From: Halobacteriales archaeon QS_9_67_15
Lineage (GTDB): Archaea > Halobacteriota > Halobacteria > Halobacteriales > Haloarculaceae
DNA length: 13,203 nucleotides
Direction: 5' to 3'
Assembly (NCBI GenBank): GCA_003023165.1
Contig: PXSD01000007.1
Location: 3,689-16,891 of the forward strand
The first letter of the stretch is position 1, and the number at the start of each line of letters is the position of its first letter. The notes beneath the pieces were generated by a model, which did no database searches, was not told the DNA's origin, and saw nothing but the letters and a program-made list of their open reading frames with translations. A program made the translations under genes and the position numbers. Shown here piece by piece: positions 1-6,468 of the stretch.

Positions 1-834
1 CGTGGCCGCTGTCGGGTCGGGCGCTTCCTCGGCGACGCGCGCCGACCACTCGGCGACGCGCGCCGACCACTCGGCGATAGCGTCGTCGACCCACGACTCG
101 CCGTCGAGTGCCCGTTTCCGGGCCCGCTCGTGGCGGTCGTCGTCGACCAGCAGTGTCCCCGGGCTGGACGCCGCGGCGACGCCGACGAACTCGGCGTGGT
201 CCGCGCGCGTCGCCTCGCCTGCCGCGAGTCGCTCGACGGCCTCCTCGATGCGGTCGGGTTCCGGGTGGACGAACACCCGCGCACCGATAGACCCGGGACC
301 GATCACGGGGCCGGCGTCGTCGAGCGGGTCGTCGTCGAGAAGTCGGTCGCCGCCGCGGACCCGCTCGACGCGTTCGCACTCCGTCTCGGCGTCGAGCGCG
401 AGGTTATCGCCGGGATACGTCGAGCAGGTCTCCGGGTACAGGTCGCTCCCGTGGATGCGACACTGGAGCGTCTCGGGGTCGAGGAAGACGCAACTCGGGA
501 GCCAGTGGGCGTCGGTATCGAAGGGCGCGACCGGTTTCGGCACCTTCCGGAGTCCGACGAGGAACGCGGGACGCCCGCGGACTGCCGCCACGTCGACGCC
601 GCCGACCGAGACGCTCGGACCGTCGGTCATCCGAAAGAGGCGGGCGACGAGCGCGCCGCCGTGGCCCGCGTCGAGGAACGCCCGCACCTCGTCGCGAGAC
701 AGCGGAACGAGATTGTCGATGTCGTCGAGCGGCCGGTACTCCCCGCGCCGCTCGTGGCCGTGGTCGACGCCCTCGGGCGCGAGCGTTCGCCAGTCGAGAC
801 AACACCCAGCACACCCCTCGCAGTCGACCTCCAT
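1..834 (-). CDS. YkgJ-family Cys-cluster (zinc/iron-chelating) protein, 3' end outside window
   Basis: The reading frame opens at the ATG at 834-832 and stays open to position 1, giving 278 codons with no stop, so the C-terminus lies outside. The N-terminus has a Cys cluster (C5, C8, C11, C12). The middle carries the YkgJ signature: SCVFL around C115, CRIH with C125 and H128, then ETCSTYP with C137. These residues are thought to bind a metal, zinc or an iron-sulfur centre. The family has no firmly established reaction, so the role here is unknown; it is probably cytoplasmic because no signal peptide or membrane helix is visible. The start is supported because the first Cys cluster follows it directly and a TATA-like box lies 29 bases upstream. 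The gene is divergent from the small gene at 950. A 21-bp in-frame tandem duplication sits near its 3' end. The family assignment is firm; the function is not. Confidence 0.85.
   Translation of the reverse strand, partial: MEVDCEGCAGCCLDWRTLAPEGVDHGHERRGEYRPLDDIDNLVPLSRDEVRAFLDAGHGGALVARLFRMTDGPSVSVGGVDVAAVRGRPAFLVGLRKVPKPVAPFDTDAHWLPSCVFLDPETLQCRIHGSDLYPETCSTYPGDNLALDAETECERVERVRGGDRLLDDDPLDDAGPVIGPGSIGARVFVHPEPDRIEEAVERLAAGEATRADHAEFVGVAAASSPGTLLVDDDRHERARKRALDGESWVDDAIAEWSARVAEWSARVAEEAPDPTAAT
30..71 (-). repeat. Exact 21-bp tandem duplication inside the YkgJ-like gene
   Basis: Positions 30-50 and 51-71 are identical 21-bp copies, followed by a further 6 matching bases. The unit is seven codons, so the frame is kept and the peptide AEWSARV is read twice. 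The copies have no substitutions, which suggests a recent slippage or recombination event. Confidence 0.95.
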
Positions 835-855
835 ACGCGGTTGTTCGCCGTCGAC

Positions 856-863
856 CCGGAAAA
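856..863 (-). promoter_or_regulatory. TATA-like box for the YkgJ-like gene
   Basis: TTTTCCGG on the minus strand begins 29 bases before the A of the ATG at 834. This is the spacing expected for an archaeal TATA box when the transcript starts at or next to the start codon (leaderless). The divergent gene carries the same octamer at the same distance. Confidence 0.45.
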
Positions 864-921
864 GTGACAGCCCATCGGGGGTCGCCGGAGTGTTCGTCGG
901 TCGCGACCGGCCCCGCGGCGT

Positions 922-929
922 TTTTCCGG
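922..929 (+). promoter_or_regulatory. TATA-like box for the small Cys-pair gene
   Basis: TTTTCCGG on the plus strand begins 28 bases before the ATG at 950, within a short T run in otherwise GC-rich DNA. The spacing fits a leaderless archaeal promoter, and the box matches the one serving the divergent gene. Confidence 0.45.
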
Positions 930-949
930 ACAGCCGCCTTACTGCGGGT

Positions 950-1153
950 ATGACCACCCAGCCATGCGACGGCTGTGGCGACGACGTGAGCATCGCCGGC
1001 GGCATCGCGAACATCTGGACCCTGGAGAAGTCCACGACGGACGGGATGACGCTCGAACTCGCCGACGGCACCGAACACTTCCTCTGTTACGACTGCATGG
1101 AGCGACTTCCGGACGACCACGAACCGACCGCCGACGACGTCGCCGACCTGTAG
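950..1153 (+). CDS. Small haloarchaeal Cys-pair (zinc-ribbon-like) protein, 67 aa
   Basis: This short acidic protein starts MTTQPCDGCG and has two CxxC pairs, C6/C9 and C46/C49 (CYDC), about 37 residues apart. That is the usual geometry of a four-Cys zinc ribbon. The segment between them (SIAGGIANIWTLEKS, then GMTLELADGTEHFLC) resembles a conserved haloarchaeal family of unknown function; I believe it may be the one named DUF7561 but cannot confirm the number. The ATG at 950 is chosen because the Cys motif begins five residues later and a TATA-like box sits 28 bases upstream. The frame is open far upstream, but that part is the antisense shadow of the YkgJ-like gene. It is likely cytoplasmic, and a nucleic-acid or protein-binding role is only a guess. 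Confidence 0.85.
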   Translation: MTTQPCDGCGDDVSIAGGIANIWTLEKSTTDGMTLELADGTEHFLCYDCMERLPDDHEPTADDVADL

Positions 1154-1189
1154 GCCCGGGCGTCGGCGAGGTGTGATAGCTCGGACTCG

Positions 1190-1269
1190 TACGGATTATT
1201 GTAGCGATGTACCGGTACTCACCGACCCCGGGGTCGATGATATCCGGAAATGATCTACGATAATCCGTA
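1190..1269. repeat. 80-bp nested inverted-repeat locus
   Basis: The outer arms, 1190-1204 and 1255-1269, are 15-bp inverted repeats matching at 14 of 15 positions. Inside lie two perfect palindromes: GTACCGGTAC at 1209-1218 and CGACCCCGGGGTCG at 1223-1236. The right arm abuts the stop codon of the pilin remnant. It could be a termination or processing structure, a protein-binding locus, or a very small mobile-element remnant. I see no target-site duplication at the ends. Confidence 0.8.
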
Positions 1270-1515
1270 TCAGGCATCCGGGCCTCGATGCTCCGCGAGG
1301 GTCGCAGACGAGTCCCCGTCCGAAGGCACCCAGACGGCACTGGTCTCGTAGTCGCTGGCGACGCCGACGGTGACGGCGTCGCCGGCGACCACACCGTCTT
1401 CGTCACCGTTGGCCGACCCCTGCCACTGACCCGCACCGGTCTGGATAAAACCGTTGTGGAGTTGACCGGGTCGGTCGCGGGCACCGCGGGCCGCCCCCAC
1501 CGACGACCGGCAGGT
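1270..1515 (-). pseudogene. C-terminal remnant of an archaeal type IV pilin / archaellin-like gene
   Basis: On the minus strand the frame ends with a TGA at 1272-1270. It encodes about 65 recognisable residues, including HNGFIQTGAGQWQGSA, VVAGDAVTVGVASDYE and the end DSSATLAEHRGPDA. This is the typical C-terminal beta-rich tail of haloarchaeal pilin-like proteins, where a 'VSAGDSVTV..SDYE..VVW' core precedes a short ending. The N-terminal half is absent: there is no class III signal peptide and no hydrophobic assembly helix. Going upstream the frame meets a TAA at 1518-1516. The GTG at 1500 could start a 76-aa peptide, but without the N-terminal helix it could not assemble as a pilin. I read it as a truncated, non-functional gene cut where the helicase gene begins. 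Confidence 0.7.
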
Positions 1516-1537
1516 TTAGGCGGGGCGCCCGCCCGAC

Positions 1538-3283
1538 GTGGTCCTCGTGCGCGCGCCCACCGGGAGCGGCAAGTCGCTCCTCGCCCGCGCCATCGCCGGC
1601 TGTGCGCGAACGGCCGGCGAGAGCGAGGCCGGCGAACCCATCGACGCCTACTACACCACCCCGCAGGTCTCCCAGCTGGACGACGTGGCCGGCGACGACC
1701 TCCTTCAGGACCTGAAGGTCGTCCGCGGGAAGAACAACTACGACTGCATCCTCCCGGGCGAGACCGATACGCCCGTCGACCAGGCCCCCTGCGCCCGCGA
1801 ACGGATGTTCGACTGTCAGGTCCAGCACCGCTGTCCGTACTTCTCCGACCGCGCCATCGCCGCGAACAACCGCATCGCCGCGATGACGCTCGCCTACTTC
1901 ATGCAGACCGCCGGCTCCGACGTGTTCGGCCCCCGCGACGTGCTCGTGATAGACGAGGCCCACGGCCTCGGCAACTGGGCCGAGATGTACGCGACTATCG
2001 ACCTCGGGCCCGACACCGTCCCCATCTGGGACGCCTGCGAGCCGCCGGACATCGATGGCCTCGACGACGCCGCGAAGTACGCCGACCGGCTCGACACGAT
2101 GGCCGACCGCCGACTCGCGGAGGTCCGCCAGCGGGCCGAGCTCTCGCCGGAGGAGGCCGCCGAGCGGGACGCGCTCGTGAAACTGCAGTCGGACCTGTCG
2201 TGGTTCGTCGAGGACTACCGCGACACCGAGAGCGCGACGACGTGGGTCGTCGACCAGCCCGACGGCGCGGGCTCGCGGGTGACGGTCAAGCCGATGGCCC
2301 CCGAGAAGTACCTCAGACACACCGTCTGGGACCGCGCGAGCAACTTCGCGCTGCTGTCGGCCACCATCCTCAACAAGGACGCCTTCTGCGCCAACGTCGG
2401 GCTCTCGCCCGACCGCGTGACGCTCGTGGAGGTGCCCCACACCTTCCCCGCTGAGAACCGGCCGCTCTACGACGTGACCCAGGGGAAGATGACCTACGAG
2501 GCCCGCGACGAGACCATCCCGCGCGTCGCGGAGACGCTCGTCCGGATCATGCAGGCCCACCCCGACGAGAGGGGGCTCGTCCACTGCCACTCCTACGCGA
2601 TCCAGGACCAGCTGCGGGCGCACCTCCGGGAGTTCGGCGTCGACTCGCGGGTGCGGAGCCACGACTCGGACGACCGCGACGCCCAGCTGTCGACGTGGAA
2701 GCGCGTCGACGACCCCGACATCTTCCTCTCGGTGAAGATGGAGGAAGCGCTCGACCTCGAAGGCGACCGCTGTCGCTGGCAACTGCTCTGCAAAGCGCCC
2801 TATCCGAACACCCGCGACTCCAGAGTGGCAGCGCGTCTCGAGGACGACCAGTGGGGCTGGTACTACCGGACCGCGCTCCGGACGGTGATCCAGGCCTGCG
2901 GTCGGGTCGTGCGAGCGCCCGACGACTACGGCGCGACGTACCTGGCGGACTCGTCGTTGCTGGACCTGTTCGAGCGCGCCCGCCTCGACATGCCCGGGTG
3001 GTTCGCCGAGCAGGTCGACCTGATGAACGAACCGGACCTTCCGGCCGTCGACACCGCGGCCGCGACCGGGTCGAGTCGCGGCCCGAGCGGCGGGTCGAGT
3101 CGGTCGCACTCCTCGTCCACGTCCAGGAGCGGGTCCGCGTCGGAGTCGTCCGGCGCGTCGGCGTCTGGATCCGGCTCGGGGTCTGACGGGGACGACGACA
3201 GTGGGTCGCCAAGCGGTCGCCGCCGCTCCCGTCGCTCGTCGTCCAAGTCGAATCCGATCGCTGACGTGTGGGACACGGAGTGA
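1538..3283 (+). CDS. XPD/DinG-like Fe-S superfamily 2 DNA helicase, apparently N-terminally truncated
   Basis: This 581-aa protein is an ATP-dependent DNA helicase of the Rad3/XPD/DinG type. Walker A is APTGSGKS (6-13). Four cysteines, C70, C85, C93 and C99, lie between Walker A and the DEAH box (139-142), the position of the 4Fe-4S domain in XPD. LSAT (273-276) is motif III-like, and QACGRVVR (452-459) is motif VI with the arginine fingers. The last 70 or so residues (about 510-581) are a Ser/Gly/Asp-rich, probably disordered tail ending with an Arg/Ser-rich patch. The GTG start lies only five residues before Walker A, and a TAG at 1517-1519 blocks extension, so the usual 30-50 residue Q-motif region is missing. 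The residues just upstream (AGRPPD) still read like the family, which suggests loss of the 5' end. Likely role is DNA repair or secondary-structure removal; activity is doubtful without the N-terminus. Confidence 0.85.
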   Translation: MVLVRAPTGSGKSLLARAIAGCARTAGESEAGEPIDAYYTTPQVSQLDDVAGDDLLQDLKVVRGKNNYDCILPGETDTPVDQAPCARERMFDCQVQHRCPYFSDRAIAANNRIAAMTLAYFMQTAGSDVFGPRDVLVIDEAHGLGNWAEMYATIDLGPDTVPIWDACEPPDIDGLDDAAKYADRLDTMADRRLAEVRQRAELSPEEAAERDALVKLQSDLSWFVEDYRDTESATTWVVDQPDGAGSRVTVKPMAPEKYLRHTVWDRASNFALLSATILNKDAFCANVGLSPDRVTLVEVPHTFPAENRPLYDVTQGKMTYEARDETIPRVAETLVRIMQAHPDERGLVHCHSYAIQDQLRAHLREFGVDSRVRSHDSDDRDAQLSTWKRVDDPDIFLSVKMEEALDLEGDRCRWQLLCKAPYPNTRDSRVAARLEDDQWGWYYRTALRTVIQACGRVVRAPDDYGATYLADSSLLDLFERARLDMPGWFAEQVDLMNEPDLPAVDTAAATGSSRGPSGGSSRSHSSSTSRSGSASESSGASASGSGSGSDGDDDSGSPSGRRRSRRSSSKSNPIADVWDTE

Positions 3284-3422
3284 GCGGTCTCGCGATCGTA
3301 TCGCCACTGCCGTCACGTCGCCACCGACTGGTCGATTCAGGTGCCGTCAGACCGGCTGCCGCTTGCGAGGTCGGTGTTTGAAAGACCCAGCCTGCCGCTT
3401 TTGCCGCTGGTCCCCAAATATT

Positions 3423-5261
3423 ATGTGTTTCCTGATGCTCGGCGACCGACTCGGAGTGCCGAACTTCCTGTTTTTCATCGCGGCGGGGCTGACCGTCGGT
3501 CCGGTCGGGCTGGGACTGGTCCACCACGACGTGTTCGGTGATAGTCTGGCCATCGTCGTCGGTCTGGGCGTCGCGGTCATCATCTTCCACTCGGGGTCGG
3601 GCATTACTCGCGAGACGGTCAGGCGAGCGCCCAATGCCACTGCCAGACTGGCGACCATCGGCGTGCTGGTGACATTCCTCGGCGCCGCTGCGGTCACGTA
3701 CTTCGTGATGGACCTCCCGCCGGGGATCGCCCTCCTCATCGGTGCGTTGCTCGTCGCGACCGGAACGACCGTCATCGAACCGCTCCTAGCGGCCGTCGCG
3801 GTCGACGAACGGCTCTCGTACACACTGGAGATCGAGGCGACCGTCACCGAGGTGACGGCGGGAATCCTCTCGATCGCGGTGTTCAAGGCCGTCACCGTCG
3901 GCGAACCGGATCACGCTCGGCTCGTGTTCCTGTTCGGCTGGGTGCTTGTTGTGGGTGTCGTCGTGGGCGCCGTCGGTGGAGCGATCGCGTGGGTCCTCTT
4001 GACCAAGCCGCGACACGCTGCGCGGCGAGCGCCGAAACACGCCGCTCAGTTCTACCTCGCGACTGCCGTCACGACGTTCGCGGTCGCCGAGAGCATCGAG
4101 CAGGAGGCCGGCGTGGCGGCGGTCGCGACCGCGGGGATACTCCTCGGGAACGCCGACCTGCCCTACCAGGAGCACATCTCGGAGTTCAAATCGGAGTTTA
4201 CGACGTTCATCATCGCGTTCGTGTTCGTCGTCCTCAGTTCGTTCGTCGAACCGGAGTCGCTGTCGACTATCGGGGTCGAGGGGCTGGTCGTCGGGCTCGT
4301 CGTGATACTCGTGGTCCGCCCGCTGGCGGTGTTCCTCTCGACGGCGCGGTCGTCGCTCACCATTGAGGAGAAACTGTTCCTGAGCGCGGCCAGTCCGCGC
4401 GGCATCATCCCCGCCGGTGTCGCCACGTTGCTGGCGCTCAGCATCCAGGACTCGACTCCCGACACCGCCGCAACCATCACCGGGACCGTCCTCCTCGTCA
4501 TCATCGTCTCCGCCGTCATCGAGGGCCTGTTCGCCGACCGGATCGCGGACCGCTTCGACCTCACTGTCGACACGAGCGTCGTCGTCGGCGGCGGCCGGAT
4601 GGGGCTATCCCTCGCGGACCAATACATCAAGCGCGGCGACCGAACCGTCATCGTCGAAACCGACCGCGACACGCTCGAACGCGCGCGGAGCGCCGGATTC
4701 ACCGCCTACCACGGAGACGGGGCCGACGAGTCCGTACTGCGGGACGCCCACGTCGAGGACGCGACCCGGGTCGTCGCGGCGACGCACGACGACGAGACGA
4801 ACCGCGAGATCGCCGCCCTCGTCAGGTCGGCGTTCGACGTGGACACGGTCCTCGTCAGGCTCAACCGGCGAGAGAACGAGGCGATGTTCGCGGACCTCGA
4901 CGTCGAACTGCTCACGGGGTCCCAGATCGAGCTCTGGGCGGTCGATCACCTGACGAACGAGTCCGCGCCCGACTGGTTAGTCGCGTTGACCCGGACCGGC
5001 GGCGTCGGGTCGGTCTCGGTCGACCTCGATACCGACTGGACGGTCAGCGAGCTCGACCAGTCGCTGCCCGACCACTCGTTCCTCGTCTCGCTCACCCGCG
5101 ACGGGGAGACCCGGATCCCCGACGGCGGCGAACGCGTCGAGGACGGGGACCGGCTGACGCTGCTCGGCCGGTCTGAGGCCGTCGAGGACGGGATCGCTCG
5201 ACTCGGGGCGATGGGCGACGAGAGCGTCGACGCTCCGTCGAGTGAGGACCAGGTCGACTGA
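3423..5261 (+). CDS. CPA-type cation/proton antiporter with TrkA-N and TrkA-C (RCK) domains; first helix missing, altered ion-site motif
   Basis: From the ATG at 3423 this is 612 aa. Residues 1-375 form a multi-helix Na+/H+ exchanger domain (GDRLGVPNFLFF, GALLVATGTTVIEP, ASPRGIIPAGVATL). Residues 384-500 are a TrkA-N/RCK Rossmann domain with VVVGGGRMGLSLA (386-398) for NAD(H) binding. Residues 515-600 are a TrkA-C domain. Family members normally start with one more membrane helix before 'LG.RLG.PNF', and none is found upstream in any frame. The usual ND pair of the ion site (family pattern LE.E..VNDV) reads T142 E143 here, and the usual TGPT reads TGTT (114-117). The frame is open upstream to 3201 but that sequence is Arg-rich and overlaps the helicase. 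Likely role is K+ or Na+ efflux at the cell membrane; it may be impaired or altered in specificity. An AT-rich AAATATTATG sits at the start. Confidence 0.8.
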   Translation: MCFLMLGDRLGVPNFLFFIAAGLTVGPVGLGLVHHDVFGDSLAIVVGLGVAVIIFHSGSGITRETVRRAPNATARLATIGVLVTFLGAAAVTYFVMDLPPGIALLIGALLVATGTTVIEPLLAAVAVDERLSYTLEIEATVTEVTAGILSIAVFKAVTVGEPDHARLVFLFGWVLVVGVVVGAVGGAIAWVLLTKPRHAARRAPKHAAQFYLATAVTTFAVAESIEQEAGVAAVATAGILLGNADLPYQEHISEFKSEFTTFIIAFVFVVLSSFVEPESLSTIGVEGLVVGLVVILVVRPLAVFLSTARSSLTIEEKLFLSAASPRGIIPAGVATLLALSIQDSTPDTAATITGTVLLVIIVSAVIEGLFADRIADRFDLTVDTSVVVGGGRMGLSLADQYIKRGDRTVIVETDRDTLERARSAGFTAYHGDGADESVLRDAHVEDATRVVAATHDDETNREIAALVRSAFDVDTVLVRLNRRENEAMFADLDVELLTGSQIELWAVDHLTNESAPDWLVALTRTGGVGSVSVDLDTDWTVSELDQSLPDHSFLVSLTRDGETRIPDGGERVEDGDRLTLLGRSEAVEDGIARLGAMGDESVDAPSSEDQVD

Positions 5262-5271
5262 CGCTCCGTCA
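5259..5271 (+). terminator. Small hairpin across the antiporter stop codon
   Basis: TGACGCTCCGTCA is a perfect 5-bp stem with a 3-base loop, beginning at the TGA stop. No T run follows, so termination by it is uncertain. The motif CGCTCCGTC occurs three times within 60 bases here. Confidence 0.25.
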
Positions 5272-5344
5272 GCCGCCGCTCCGTCGAGGGAGGCTGCTGA
5301 CCCCAGCGGTCCCACGCTCCTGTTGCCGAACACCGGCTTCTGGC

Positions 5345-5365
5345 CCGTAGAATTTGGGTCTACGG
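5345..5365 (+). promoter_or_regulatory. Operator-like inverted repeat around the TATA box of the channel gene
   Basis: CCGTAGA (5345-5351) and TCTACGG (5359-5365) are perfect inverted repeats flanking ATTTGGG. The AATTT core starts 28-29 bases before the ATG at 5380, the expected TATA distance for a leaderless transcript. A dimeric regulator bound to the arms would cover the TATA box, so repression is the simplest inferred effect. Confidence 0.5.
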
Positions 5366-5379
5366 CCCCAATTGCAGAT

Positions 5380-6432
5380 ATGTCTGTGACAGAGTCAGAA
5401 GAGTGTGGCTACCGGCTCGATATCGGACTTGACGACGAGGACATCGGGGCGGCGCCCTGCGATCGGCCCGCGTGGAGAGACCACGACAGGTGCGTCTGGC
5501 ACGCCACCGTCGACGGGAAGACGCCGGAGACCTTCGAGGATTTCCAGCCGGACGCCGAGGAGGACCTCAACGGCGCGTACCTCAAGGAGGCCTCCCTCGC
5601 CGGCGTCGACTGGTTGGCCGACACGTCGCTCGTCGGCGCGACCCTCACCGACGCCGACCTGAACAACGCGGACTTCTCCGGGGCGGACCTCACGCTCGCG
5701 ACGCTGACGGACGTGAGCGGGATCAACGCTGACTTCCAGGGGGCGACCCTCGAAGGGGCGATATTCACGAACGCCGACCTCCGTCGGGCGAGTCTCGAAG
5801 ACGCGCTGCTCGACGACGCCGTGTTCACCGACGTTCACATCGGCGGCGAGACGTCGTTCGACGACGTGAACGTCTACGAGCGCAAGAACGTGGATCCGAC
5901 GCTGAGCGCGGACACGTCGCTCGAGGCCGCCGCCTGGGCGTACCGACAGCTCCAGCAGATGTACCAGGAGAACGCGCTCCCGAAGCTCGCCCGTCGAAGC
6001 TACAACAGGGAGAAAGACGCCCGGCGCAGGCTCGCGTGGAAGGTGAGGAAGTACCCCACGGCACTGAAGTGGGAGATATCGCGGTGGGTGATGAAGTACG
6101 GGAGTAGCGCCTACCGCGTTCTCGGCGTCTCTCTGCTAGTCATTCTCGTCTCGGCGCTTCTCTTTCCGTTCACCGGCGGCATCCAGGAGACACAGGACGG
6201 ACAGGCGCTCACGTACACGATAGAGAACCCGCAAGACGCCCCGCCGTGGTGGACCGGACAGATCCTGCTCAAGAGCCTCTACTTCAGTATAATCACCTTC
6301 GCAACCCTGGGATACGGCGACATCCAACCGGTCGGGATCTGGGCGCGGATGCTCGCTGGCGTCGAGACGATCCTCGGGTCGCTCCTATCGGCACTGCTCG
6401 TGTTCGTCCTCACCTGTATCGTGACGTGGTAA
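5380..6432 (+). CDS. Pentapeptide-repeat protein fused to a 2TM potassium channel pore
   Basis: This 350-aa protein has three parts. Residues 9-41 carry a Cys/His set (C9, C27, C38, H41), with CDRPAWRDHDRCVWH like the small metal-binding head of other haloarchaeal pentapeptide proteins. Residues about 62-158 are pentapeptide repeats (LNGAY, LAGVD, LNNAD, FSGAD, FQGAT, LRRAS and so on) that should form a four-sided beta-helix. A charged linker leads to membrane helix TM1 (245-264), the selectivity filter TLGYGD (309-314), and TM2 (about 320-348), where the protein ends. The intact filter supports a K+-selective tetrameric pore, with the soluble head probably cytoplasmic as a sensor or scaffold. 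The ATG at 5380 is chosen for its TATA spacing. It follows the RCK antiporter by 118 bp and has its own promoter. The frame is open upstream to 5242 but that part is non-conserved. Confidence 0.88.
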   Translation: MSVTESEECGYRLDIGLDDEDIGAAPCDRPAWRDHDRCVWHATVDGKTPETFEDFQPDAEEDLNGAYLKEASLAGVDWLADTSLVGATLTDADLNNADFSGADLTLATLTDVSGINADFQGATLEGAIFTNADLRRASLEDALLDDAVFTDVHIGGETSFDDVNVYERKNVDPTLSADTSLEAAAWAYRQLQQMYQENALPKLARRSYNREKDARRRLAWKVRKYPTALKWEISRWVMKYGSSAYRVLGVSLLVILVSALLFPFTGGIQETQDGQALTYTIENPQDAPPWWTGQILLKSLYFSIITFATLGYGDIQPVGIWARMLAGVETILGSLLSALLVFVLTCIVTW

Positions 6433-6468
6433 GGACGACCGAGCGACGATGTGAGCTCCGACGACCGC

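Noticed and set aside
2..949. Long open plus-strand frame in front of the small Cys-pair gene
   Set aside because: It is antisense to the YkgJ-like gene, is Ser/Arg-rich without motifs, and stays open only because of high GC content. Only 950-1153 is kept.
1403..3316. 637-codon minus-strand frame opposite the helicase
   Set aside because: It has no recognisable domain and an Arg/Val/Gly-rich composition; the plus strand carries clear helicase motifs. It is a high-GC shadow.
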